Source: Cryptomeria japonica
Taxonomy: Eukaryota > Streptophyta > Pinopsida > Cupressales > Cupressaceae
Length of the DNA: 64,000 nt
NCBI RefSeq assembly: GCF_030272615.1
Contig: NC_081405.1
Span: forward strand, 310,821,235 to 310,885,234
Direction: 5' to 3'
The notes below the pieces were generated by a model. That model was not told where the DNA came from. It saw nothing but the letters and a program-made list of their open reading frames with translations, and searched no databases. The position numbers and the translations under genes are program-made. Every line of letters starts with the position of its first letter. Position 1 is the first letter of the stretch. Positions 48,435 through 58,502 of this stretch are shown piece by piece.

Positions 48435-51400
48435 TTAAGACTTGGAGGGAAAAAGGCATTTTTGAGAAACTACTTTCTCTATCCTGGTTTCACATTCCTT
48501 TTGCAGAAACTGGTCTTCGCCATGCAGGTATTCTCGCCATAAATCACGACCTGCTGCTCGTTCCTCGCGGACATATTCCTGAAACTTGATGCATAATTGG
48601 AAGAGGGGATTAAAAGGTGGCATGGGAGGGTGGCGAATTTTGTATTGCATGCCTTCGAGATACTGGTCCACGTGCCTTAAACCGTCCTTCCAGCTGGAGC
48701 GATTACGCTCGAAGCACAATATGTCTGAATGGAACTGACCAGCAAAACTCAAGTCTTCGATGGAATAAGAAACCTTATCTGCTCCCAATCTTTCCTCCCA
48801 ATCCGGCCGGATTACACTGTCGGACAGATCATTTATCCACCCCGAAACCATTGATCGGAGGATGGTCTTGCCTAGTTCTTGCATGTTCCCCAGAATTGCC
48901 TCGCATGCGTCATTTTCTTTGTCAATAATTTCCTGGGCGTCGTTCTTCATGGTGACGGTCCAATACCATTCCTTGAGAACACTGATGCTATGGGGATTCA
49001 GGATGTCAGGCAGTGTGGGAATTTGTGTATGTGTCCAGAAAAGAGCTCTTAGGAGGGGAAGGGTAGAGGCCGCTACTTCATGCATGTGAAGGGATTCTCT
49101 CTTTACTTCCAACAGCCTGACTAGAGTGAGCTCTCGATGGAGAGCCATTTCCTTTACTTCTTTGAGGATCTGTTCTCCCTTTTTCTTGATGTCCTGCACC
49201 CATTCCTTAACGGCCTTTGCGGTATCCCGGATTCCTTCAAATTCAGTTGTGGTCCTCTGCGCCAATGCCATTGGGGGAATATGGGATTCAGAGGGGTTGT
49301 GTAGTGGCCGTAGGAGCTTATCGATGTATCCCTCGGCTTGTTCAGCACGGGCCCGATACATGTCCTTTTCAGCCGTGATTTCCTCGAGCTGTCTGAGTAT
49401 GTTCTGCACTGAGTCCTTAATTTCCTCCTTTTCTTGCTCTTTTGTAGCTCGTCCGATGGGGACAGTCGTAATGCTATAATCTGCCAGGGTTATTTGATCT
49501 GCTGGCTTGTTTACGGGCGGGGTAGCAATACGAAGAGTGCGGTTCCTTTGCTCATCCTTGGTTATCTTAGCGTATGTTCTTGGTTTCTTCTTCCCTTTTG
49601 CTTTTGCTTGATCCATTCGTGAGAAGATGTCCTCTAGATCAATGGGTGCCTTGGTGGCGGCCCTGCGCTGAGCTCTGGCGATCAGCCACTCTTGAGGCAC
49701 TGTCTGAGTTGAGGATAGGGTTAAGTTAGCACCTTGTGCTCCCATGCTTTCAACCGGCTGATCACAAATTAGCAGCTGTCCCGCCACCGGAGGGGTGGAA
49801 GAAGGAGGAAGCTCCTTGTTTGCATCTGAGTTCTCCCCTATTTCACTGAATAATTGTCTGACATCTTCCTGTGATGGTGGCTCCTTGGTTCCTTCGAGCT
49901 CATGGATCTCGTCTGTTCTTTGTTCCCCTTCGACAGTTGAGTCGTCCTTGGCTGCATGGAGGAGTAGCAATTCGTGGCGGCTCTGCTGGGTAGGTTCATG
50001 CACTTCGATCCCCTGGGTGGATGGGATCTCTCCTTCCTCTATCTGGTCACCCGGCTTAGTCGGATTGGGGCCCTTTTGCTCGGTGTCCGGCATATCTGGA
50101 GCAGGAGAGTCATTGGCTTGGAATGCCTCTATGTCGCTCTGGGAAGGCGGAGCAGGTATGCAATCCAAATCTATGGCATCATCGGACGAACTGGGGTCCC
50201 TTGAAGATGAAGTGGTCTCTGGCCTTCTTATGGGAATCTTCTCCCTCCTTGTTCTCTTGGACGTCCGAGTCCCTCTGCAAGCCTTAGCTTTCTTCCTTTT
50301 CTCTGGTTTTTCAGCTGATGTCCTTTCATCTTCGGAAGACTGAGAGTCGAAACTGCCCATCAGATGGTAAGTAAACTGGACCCCTTCATGGACTAGCCTC
50401 TCGATCTGGTGTTGTAACCACTGATCTGTGTATCTTGCCGGGGCCGCCATGACTGCTTCGAAATCCGTGATTGGGTCTTGAGACCAATCAACGCCTGGCA
50501 AGAGATGCCTTACTGCTTTGAATTCTCGGACTTGGAGGCAATTCCCCGAGTCTGTGAGCTGATCCGGGACCCGACGGTACTCAAAGAGTCGCATTTGCTG
50601 CACACTCAATCTAGAATATTCCCGTCGCCTGACTTCGTAGTCATCGGAGCAATTTTTCCAGTAATCTTCAATTGACTCCTTTGCTCTGTAGCGCCTACCG
50701 TAAGCCCTCTTTGCCAAATTGTCATGATCAAAACATTTTCTTGGAAAATGTTCCTGTAGGCCATAGGAGGCTAGCTCTGCAAGGGACTCTTCTGCTAGGG
50801 TGGGAGTTCTCAATTGGACATCATGGTTGCCTATGATCATTGGAAATGCGAATCCAGCTTGCTTGCTCTCTCGTAACAATATGCCGGCAGGGCGTGATTG
50901 TCTTGCCACCTCCATGAGGACTACTTTATCGGTTGGGTACCGCGGAAGTCGAAGGGGGGCACCTTCAAAGCCAGCAATTCGGATGTAGGAGAATCTTGGG
51001 AACTGAATAAACCAGGCCCCATACCTCTGCACTAAAATGGTAGCTTGCTCCGAGAGCCTTATGTGTAACCCTCCCTGCATTAGCCTGACTAGGCGCATTG
51101 TGAAGGCGTCGTTGACACGTTCGTACTGTCCAACCGCGTAAGCCGGGCTGCTCTTTTCCCTTTGAGCTATATCCTGGTAGTGCAGCTGCGGGTAGCAATC
51201 ATAAACCTTTACCTGACCAGGCCCATTCCCGATCTCACCTTTCATTATTAATCCTGGCAGTGGCTGATTCTTTGCGAACATATAGACCAAATAGGAGGTC
51301 ATGGTGAAATACTTCTTTGTCTCAAGCTCAATTAACTGAGCGTGGATGTTATCACTTATGATCTGGGCCCAGTCAAACTTAGACTTTCCGGCAAAGACCT

Positions 51401-52070
51401 GTTCTGTAAAATAGAACATCCATTCTTCAAAGTAGTTGGACTTAGGAAGTCCCATGACTCGGCTAAGTAAGGTGACCATATCGCCATGTTCATTATGAAA
51501 GTCACTTCTGGGGGTCTTTTTCACAATCCTGGTGCTTGAAGGCCTTTTTTCTTTGAACCATTCTTCGTTAATCAGTGCCCTGCATCGGGCTGGGTTCATA
51601 TCATACGCCCCCTATGCCTCGTCCATTGTTGTAGCTATGGGATTATTTGGAAAGGGGATATCAAATGCATCACCGATAGCCTCAGGGGAGAAGTCGGCAA
51701 TAGTGATATCTTCCAGAAGCACTAATCTGGACTTTGGCTCGTAATGCCGAGCAGCTTCCACTACTAATTCATAGTTCTGGATTGCTGGAGGAAAACCTGC
51801 TGCTTGGGCGATGCCACTTTCCAGCATTTGCCTAGGCCTGCCATATGCATTGGGCGAGAAGACCCGATCCCTGAAATCCCGAATATCAATGTGGCCAAGG
51901 TCGGTGTCACCAATGTTGTCCCAAATGCTCTGGACCTTTGACTCTCTTAACCCTCCTCTCTGATACTGATACTTCATTCTTTCAACTTTCCGTGGGACGT
52001 CTGATTTGGATGCTCGTGAGGTTTCTGCTGCAGCGGGTGTTTTTGATGATTCTGCCGCTGATTTAGGCAT
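48435..52070 (-). CDS. Long unit protein, nearly intact copy in C (about 1,210 residues)
   Basis: A single minus-strand frame of 1,212 codons runs from ATG at 52070 to a stop at 48435, broken only by one in-frame TAG near 51613 (after residue 152). Segments: residues about 1-450 form a conserved N-terminal part (YELVVEAARHYEPKSRL; MTSYLVYMFAKNQPLPG; RVNDAFTM then LMQGGL; YPTDKVVLMEVARQ; EDYW); about 590-610 is a basic, nuclear-localisation-like linker (KRTRREKIPIRRP); about 620-780 is acidic, Ser/Pro/Glu-rich and probably disordered; then ITTVPIGRATKEQE, a coiled coil (about 875-920) and a helical C-terminal part to the end. The same order is found in B and D. No catalytic motif, zinc knuckle or membrane segment is evident. 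Function unknown; weak likeness of the YL.E..I.E.F..P pattern in the D copy to the N-terminal domain of plant transposon-associated proteins is noted only as a lead. Confidence 0.7.
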
Positions 52071-52075
52071 TTATC

Positions 52076-52450
52076 CTGCACAGCCAGACATGGATTACAA
52101 GGTGATACGAGAATGACGATGCGGGTTAGATAATAACAGAAGTGTTTCAACAGAGCGAGATTAGTTTAAATATCATTCTGGGCTAACAATCTGATTAACT
52201 TCAACAGCATCATATTCCTGAAGATTTATGACTAAGCATTCTTACTCTCGAATTTTTTGGATTAATTTTAACAAAGGCAAAACATGAGAATTTTGAAAAG
52301 AGATGCAGTTTCCGGCCAAACCTTGGGAATGAGTCCTAAATTTTGGATGTTCGAATAACGGAGATGCAGACTCTAAGCATTTCAAATTTTGCGTATTTGC
52401 TTATTTGATTCACACATTTTAAATGACCGTACGCGATAAGGCGTACTTAC
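52076..52450 (-). other. Predicted leader intron of unit C
   Basis: Minus strand: a consensus donor CAG|GTAAGTACGC at 52450 and an acceptor GGCTGTGCAG| at 52076, six bases before the start codon at 52070. A second possible donor (GGAG|GTAAGA) is at 52656. Unit D has the equivalent pair (AATCAG|GTACAG near 61989; TCTCTCATAG near 61774). Units B' and E have equivalent acceptors. Confidence 0.55.
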
Positions 52451-52849
52451 CTGATTGGAGCAAATGATGGGTGATTGCCCGACCTTGTTGCGCGGGGCGA
52501 GCGGATGACCCTGCAAAATTTGAATCCCAACGGTTATCCTTCCTGTTTAAATTTTCGCGGTTTGGGAGATGAAAGAGGATTTATCAATTTCACATGGTTC
52601 TGTGCCTAGCAACCTGAATTTTAAATGGTTGATGGGAGGATGATGCAGTGTCTTACCTCCTTGTTTTCGGATTTAAGAGTTCCTTTCGAATTTTGAATTG
52701 TATCCTTTGAACTTTGACAAATTGGAGGTTTTCGAATCTAACCTTCGCGGGTTTGTTCGTCCTGGCCTCCGCGTTACACACTGTGCCTTCTGCGTTAAAG
52801 TTTTGCTTGCTTTTTGGACTTCGTTTTAAACTTTCACCTTGGAATTTCG

Positions 52850-53880
52850 GACGCTTAGGGTCCGAAAACGTTGTTCGCCTGACCTTGTTGAAGTTCGAAC
52901 GCAGGGGTCCGAAATGCGTTTTGTTTGCACTGCGTTAAATCTTAACACTGCGTGTCGTTCGGAGCTTAGGGTCCGAAGTACGCATTTTAATGTCGCTTTT
53001 AAAACCTAACACTTTGCCTTTGTCATTCGGACGCGGGGGTCCGAAGTGTGCGTTTCGATATGCTTACACTTTGTCCCTTTTCGAAGCTTAGGGTCCGAAG
53101 TACGCATTTTAATATGTTTTGAAACCTTACTTTGTCTTTTTTCGGAGCTTAGGGTCCGAAGTACGCATTTTAATATCGCTTTTTAAAAGCTTAACACTTG
53201 GTCTTTTTCGGAGCTTAGGGTCCGAAGTGCGTTTTGATATCGCTTTTTAAAAGCTTAACACTTGGTCTTTTTCGGAGCTTAGAGTCCGAAGTGCGTTTTG
53301 ATATCGCTTTTTTAAAACCTTAACACTTGGTCTTTTTCGGAGCTTAGGGTCCGAAGTGCGTTTTGATATCGCTTTTTTAAAACCTTAACACTTTGTCCTT
53401 TGAAATTCGGACGCGGGGGCCCGAAATGGGCTTTGTTGTGGTTGCTTTTAAAGCCTAACTCTCGCCTTCGTTGAAATTCGGACGCGGGGGTCCGAAGTAG
53501 GCATTCGCCTGCGTTAAAACTTTATTTCGCCTTGGTTGACATTCGGACGCGGGGGTCCGAAATGGGCATTCGCCTGCGTTAAAACTCAACTTTCACTGAA
53601 GTTCGGACCTAAGGTCCGAAATGGATGGGTAGTGTTATGTTTTAAAAATTTTAATTTTGGAAATTTCGGACCTAGGGTCCGAAATGCGATTGCCACCTTA
53701 TGCTTTCAAAATTTTGAATTTTCACCTTCGGACGCTTAAATCCAAAAGGGGGAGCGCATAACGTTTCCCTGTTACCTCAACTTGACTTTCGCCAAGTTCG
53801 GACCTGGGGTCCGAAATGTTTGCATTACGTTAAGCTTTGAAATTTTGGAACAAACTTTCGGTATTTACGCCCGAAAGCCA
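52850..53880 (-). repeat. TTCGGA...TCCGAA hairpin array of unit C, about 17 copies
   Basis: Cores of the form TTCGGACCCTAAGCTCCGAA or TTCGGACCCCCGCGTCCGAA (minus sense) recur near 52855, 52905, 52970, 53035, 53090, 53150, 53215, 53280, 53345, 53412, 53487, 53553, 53605, 53668, 53735, 53805 and 53865. The arms TTCGGA and TCCGAA are inverted and the 8-base centre has two main versions. Spacing is 50-75 bp, with spacers rich in TTAAAACC/AACGC words. It is the 5' leader of the unit, upstream of the predicted intron. Confidence 0.92.
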
Positions 53881-53999
53881 GATCAGTCAAGAGGACTCAT
53901 TGGTTCATTACTCCAACGTCGATCAGCTTACGAACTGATCACGAACTCGCTCGAGGAGACACGAGAAACTCTGCTTCGATTCTCGGGATGACGATCAAA

Positions 54000-54059
54000 A
54001 AATTCAAAACTGGAAAGGGGGACCCTGTCGGCGACAGGGGGCGTGTGCAACGCACAACA
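54000..54059 (-). other. 5' terminus of unit C with GC-rich hairpin
   Basis: Minus strand: TGTTGTGCGTTGCACACGCC contains the inverted pair TGTGC/GCACA, followed by CCCTGTCGCCGACAGGG, a perfect stem of seven pairs. Units D and E have the same layout with other bases: a TGTGA/TCACA hairpin, then a CCCC...GGGG palindrome. Confidence 0.75.
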
Positions 54060-54064
54060 CTCCT

Positions 54065-55620
54065 GTATCCAACAAAGTGATAACCTTCTGTCCAGCCAAC
54101 ACCCCACACATCTTGAAAGAGCCCTCCTACTGAACGCTAGTGAGACGTGCCTCCTTAAACTTAACATCCTCTTCATGTGCATCCATCTTTTCCAATTTTT
54201 TCAAGCTCATATTCAACCTTCTCTGCATCAGATTCCTCTTGATCAATTTGCTGGTCAGAATTTTGAGATTCGGAATCCTCATAAAAGGCCCACATAGTAC
54301 GGTTAGCCTTGCCCTCGGGCCTCAAAGGACAATCATGGTTAGCCTCATAAGGACCCTTGCAGTAGAAACACAACTTTTTCTTTCGTAAATCATTAAGAGT
54401 TTTCCTGTCAAATGGAGCTGCTGATTTCCCTTTTTGATCTCCCTTAAAATCTGATTTTCCTTGTTTCTTAGGGAAAAACTTGCTGTCCCTGGATGAGGAA
54501 GATCCCTTAGACGTGAACTTGCTTTGTGGTGCTGCAAGTTCCATACTCCTGGCCTTCCTCATGGCTTCCTACAGTGTTGTTGGGTCAAAAGCTTTTACCC
54601 AACCTCTCAAAGGTTCTAGAAGCCCCTCAATGAACAGAACGATTTAATCTCTGCTCAAAGATATTGGTAACCATGACAGATAATCGCTGAAAATCTCCAA
54701 TGTAGCTCTCTAGGCTCCCAACCTGCTTAAGTTAAGCAAGCTCTCTAAAATATGTTTCCAGATCCTTTCTATCAAAACATTCAACCAACCGATCAGCGAA
54801 CTCCTAATATGAAGTGATAAGATTATGCTGCAGGGTGACCATTCCATTGTGCCACCAATCATTAGCCACTCCATCAAGATGCATTGTCGCAAATTTGATT
54901 GCATCTCCTTCTGTCATAGCCCATAAAAGGAAATAGGTGTCCAACTTATGTATCCATGACCGTGTTGTGACCTTTCCACTTCCATCAAATAGGGGTAGGG
55001 TCAATTTACTGGTGGCGTATTCTAGATCCATGTTTTGATTCCATGGCCTTCTATCCTGCCTAGCTCTAGCATGCTCCCTCTTCTGAGTTAGGAACCTATC
55101 AAAGTTCAAATTTTCTCTTACATCAGGGGGTAGTAAGCTCCACTCATCATGCACTAGCATGACATTGTCCACAAACATAGTATCATCATCTTCACCTACG
55201 CCTCCTTCTGGCTCATTCCTCAGGAAAGTAGGTCTAGTAGGCCAATCAACAGTGTGTGTAGGAATTCTACGAGCCCTGGGAGTTCCAACCACACTCCTAT
55301 TATCCTCCTGCTCACAATTTTGCCTCCTAGGATTAGCCAACTGTTGTATAGCTACGGTGAGTTGCTGCAATGTATCTGCTATACATTGTTGTTCATCCTG
55401 TAAACCTCTCATGGTTTCCCTAACTTCCCTAACTTCATCTCGTGGAGGACTATTGTCTCTTCTGTCACCCATTCCGGCAAACTGTTCTGGAGGTCCTAAG
55501 GATGACCTGATGAACACCAATCAAACCAGAAGTTGTTTCCCCTTCAGGTATCTGTGGTGGATGCCAATTTTTCTTGTATTCCCTCTGATAGTACCTTCTT
55601 TCTCTATCACTCGGTTGCAT
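54065..55620 (-). pseudogene. Gypsy gag and protease start of G2
   Basis: The minus frame from about 55520 gives a Gag with an N-terminal helical segment (REVRETMRGLQDEQQ), an acidic middle and the retrotransposon Gag core (KLTLPLFDGSGK, SWIHKLDTYFLLW, then GVANDWWH). After a break near 54800-54560 the zinc knuckle CFYCKGPYEANHDC follows (54363-54404), in the spacing usual for chromoviruses. A stop and a frame change lie before the protease, whose L-L-D-T-G site is at about 54065-54080. The rest of the protease resumes at 47312 beyond unit C. Confidence 0.88.
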
Positions 55621-55658
55621 TAACAAACTGATACAACCCCACAAGATGGCAGGAAACT

Positions 55659-55670
55659 GCTCTGATACCA
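55659..55670 (-). promoter_or_regulatory. Primer binding site of G2
   Basis: The minus strand reads TGGTATCAGAGC, a perfect initiator-tRNA-Met match, one base after the LTR end TTCTTCACA at 55672. Confidence 0.9.
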
Positions 55671-55671
55671 C

Positions 55672-55724
55672 TGTGAAGAACCCTTTGGCCTCTATGCTGA
55701 TATTTTGTTGTTTTGTTTGCAACT
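55672..55724 (-). repeat. 5' LTR of G2, end fragment
   Basis: Only the last 53 bases of the LTR are in place; unit E interrupts it at 55725. It matches the 41949 end of the 3' LTR closely. Confidence 0.85.
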
Positions 55725-55790
55725 TGTTGTGAGGTATTCACACATCGCCCCATTGCAAATGGGGACCCCCCACTTTTTTTTCTGCTTTCC
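55725..55790 (+). other. 5' terminus of unit E
   Basis: TGTGA/TCACA hairpin (TGTGAGGTATTCACA), then CCCCATTGCAAATGGGG and CCCCCC before T8. It is nearly the same as the start of D (63635 downward), which shows that D and E share a terminus although they face each other. Confidence 0.8.
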
Positions 55791-55979
55791 AAGCTAGTGT
55801 TAGAGTCCCTAGCGTTTAGCCTTTCCATTGAAGAGGTATTGATAGAGAAACTCTTAATCAAGTCTAATCAACAACGCAGGTATTTCCTTGATCATTCGGG
55901 TGACTTATTTATGTTACAGTGAGAGGTGGCTTCTAGAGGCAAAATTTGACTAAGTATGCCAAAATTTCAAGTGCCCCTC

Positions 55980-57350
55980 TCTCAGAGCGAATTTCACTCT
56001 TGTTGCCTTAAGTTGAAGGAGAAATCATATTCAAGGTGAGTTTTGAGGTCTTATAGTATATAAAAGCATAAACTAAGACAAAGTAATAAAATCAACTCAA
56101 AAGCGCATTTTCAAGCTACTTCAAGTGCTCAAGGTTGAGGGCGAAAAACTTCAAGTGCTCAAGGTTGAGGGCGAAAAACTTCAAGTGCTCCTCTTGAGGA
56201 GCGAAATTTACTTCAAGTGCCCTTAGTTGAGAGCGAAGTTGTTCCTAGAACACACCATGAGCCTAGTTTCAACAAGCTTGAATGAATGGGATGAAGGAGA
56301 GCGAGCAAACACTAACTGTCAAGTTTCAATCCACTTCAAGTGCATGTGATTTGGAGCGAACTTCATGTGCTCAAGACTCAAAGCGAAATTCCTCCTTAGA
56401 CCTCATGTTGAGCATGGTATGACGCACTAGAATTGAGAGAGCGAGTGTAAATGAGCAAAGAAGAATTAGAGTGTTGATTTGGAATTAACTTCAAGTGCTC
56501 CTCTAGAGGAGCGAATTTCACTTCATGTGCTCTTTGATAGGAGCGAAATTTCCTATTTGGCCTTCCATGAGGTAAGTTTGACATGTTTTCAAGAATGAAT
56601 GTTTGAAAAACCCAAGGTTTGAGTCAATGAAGCAAAGTAACTTGATGGAGAGCGAGTTTATTTTTTATTTGAAATTCACTTCAAGTGCATGCAAATTGGA
56701 GCGAACTTCAAGTGCATCAAAATTGGAGCAAACTTCAAGTGCATAGTCTCAAGAGTGAACTTCAAGTGCATGGATGTTGGAGCGAACTTTACTTCATGTG
56801 CTCCACTCTCAGAGCGAAATCCCTCTGGAAGCCTTTCCTAAGGTTAGTTAGTCATGTTTTCATCAATAAATGGTTGAAAGATTCAAATGAAGGGAAATGA
56901 GTGAAAACAAGTTCAATGACAAGTTTGAAGATCACTTCATGTGCACCCATGTTGGAGCGAACTTCATGTGCATCCAAATTGGAGCGAACTTCAAGTGCAT
57001 AGCCTCAGGAGCGAACTTCAAGTGCATGGATGTTGGAGTGAACTTCATGTGCATAGGTTATGGAGCGAACTTTACTTCATGTGCTCCTAATTGAAAGCAA
57101 ATTTGCCTCATTTGTCCAAGAAATGATGTGAGATTGCTTATAGGATCATTGCCTTGAGCCGATTTGATGCTTAGAAAAGAATAATTTTGGGTTAAGATGA
57201 TGAAAGGTGAGATTTGAGAGTAACTTCATGTGCATCAAAGCTAGAGCGAACTTCAAGTGCATCAAGGTTGGAGCGAAATCTACTTCAAGTGCTCCTCTCT
57301 AAGAGTGAAAAAACACTTCAATTGCTCCTTCATGAGAGCGGATTTTCTCT
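55980..57350 (+). repeat. 27-bp GAGCGAA array of unit E
   Basis: Unit: GAGCGAACTTCAAGTGCAT followed by about 8 variable bases. Runs with exact 27-bp spacing occur at 56690-56780 and 56950-57070; elsewhere longer spacers of 60-150 bp separate pairs of the form ACTTCAAGTGCTC ... GAGCGAA, which are palindromic around TCCTCTTGAGGA. More than 25 copies of GAGCGAA or one-base variants are present. Confidence 0.9.
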
Positions 57351-58138
57351 AAATGCACTTATCAACCTGCAAATCACATAAAATCAGAGATTGTATAAGT
57401 TATGTATCATGTGTGCTTAATACTGTTGATGTGTTTTTCATGCACATGCGAACACATAATTAAATACCCAAAAGTATCTTATCCTCTCTTGAACAAATCT
57501 TCTCAAATGCTGAAGATTGGCTTAAGGATCACTTGAGACAACTCCAAGGTTCTTAAATGTCAGGTCTTGACGTGTGGATAAGCACAAGTGGTCGTTGTGA
57601 TTGTTGTTTCATCAAGGGGCCTTTTAGGTTAAAGAGAGACTCTTGAAGTACTTTGCAGATGATATGGGGTGAAGTTCTTTTCTACTACTACAAGATGTTT
57701 ACCAAAAAATAGCAAAAGATGAGGGTTGAGGGGTTCTAAGCTATCCTAGGAATGAATGGATGAAGAACGGCATAAGTAAAACTCTACTAGTCTTAGCATC
57801 ACCATGCAAGAACAACTCCACCAAAACTAGTGCAATCTTCTAAGGACACTTTAAGATTTTCAAATCGTTACTAAGCATTGACACCATCACTTGAATGCAT
57901 ACCCATTATTAAGCAACAATTGAACTTAAGCACTTTCAATGATTCCAGTTGACCACATAAGGCACACTTACAATCAGCAAGAGGCTAGTGGTATAGATTA
58001 CGAGTTTCACAATAGATCAAGTACAACATTCCATCATTCAATCTAAATACTTAAACTAATATCAAAAATTGACTTGAGAGGATAAAGAACCATGCAATAA
58101 GCTTCAAAGATTGAATAGAAACACCATGACTTCAATGT

Positions 58139-58144
58139 TTTATT
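58139..58144 (-). terminator. Poly(A) signal in unit D
   Basis: AATAAA on the minus strand (GGATTAATAAAACATTG), about 150 bp after the TATA box. Whether it is used is not shown. Confidence 0.45.
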
Positions 58145-58290
58145 AATCCAAAAGCCAAACAACAACAATTCTTCAAGTCCTTCTCTTATCACTCTTGAAT
58201 TCTATCTCTAATATCTAATCTCTCTCTAACTTACTAATTTTCTAATCAACCCACTATTAACTAACCCCTTACAAATGAAATGAGTGGAGT

Positions 58291-58297
58291 TTATATA
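58291..58297 (-). promoter_or_regulatory. TATA box of unit D
   Basis: The minus strand reads GTATTATATAAACTCC, 870 bp before the unit end; equivalent boxes are in B, B' and C at 815-870 bp. Confidence 0.65.
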
Positions 58298-58502
58298 ATA
58301 CTCCCAAATACAATGAAGGGCCGAGATTGAATGAAGATCAAGGGCCAAGATTTTGCCACAAAAAACCTTAATTAGGGTTAGATACAAATGAAACCATATC
58401 TAGATAAACATCATCGTGGAATCAACCAATGAGAAAATAGCATGTGCTGACACAAAAATCGAGGAAGCATCCTCCAATGAGAAAATGAATTGCCAAGTAG
58501 GA

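Larger units (their letters stand above)
47313..54059 (-). mobile_element. Unit C: TG...CA-bounded 6.7 kb unit with one long gene
   Basis: On the minus strand the unit begins TGTTGTGCGTTGCACACGCC at 54059 and ends CCACGTCAACA at 47313, with a perfect 5-bp duplication outside. It contains, in order, a GC-rich hairpin, a 17-copy TTCGGA/TCCGAA array, a predicted intron, a 1,212-codon frame and a terminal region with a TATA-like box. The two ends are not copies of each other beyond TGTTG/CAACA, so there is no LTR pair inside. A solo LTR of about 6.7 kb with a gene in its U3 is the leading reading; a separate element class cannot be excluded. It inserted in the G2 protease, which proves its limits. 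Confidence 0.85.
41949..55724 (-). mobile_element. Element G2: chromovirus-type gypsy retrotransposon, split by C and E
   Basis: Minus-strand order from high to low coordinate: end of 5' LTR (55672-55724), PBS, gag (about 55620-54065), protease split by unit C (54065 / 47312), RT, RNase H, integrase, a C-terminal chromodomain-like segment, purine tract (44050-44064) and 3' LTR (41949-44049). Integrase after RT is the gypsy order; the chromodomain-like end marks the chromovirus branch. Stops and frameshifts in pol make it inactive. E interrupts the 5' LTR at 55724. Confidence 0.9.
57424..58502 (-). repeat. 3' terminal region of unit D, LTR-like
   Basis: Minus strand: TATATAA at 58291-58297, CTCATTTCATTTGTAAG, AATAAA at 58139-58144 (about 150 bases after the TATA box), CTATACCACTAGCC, GGTCAACTGGAATCA, ACGTCAAGACCTGACAT, CAAGAGAGGATAAGA and the end ACACATCAACA. 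The TATA-to-poly(A) spacing fits the R region of an LTR, leaving about 700 bp of U5-like sequence. Confidence 0.78.

Noticed and set aside
49795-50343. 182-codon Ser-rich plus-strand frame
   Set aside because: It lies antisense to the acidic Ser/Pro region of the long gene in C and reflects that composition.
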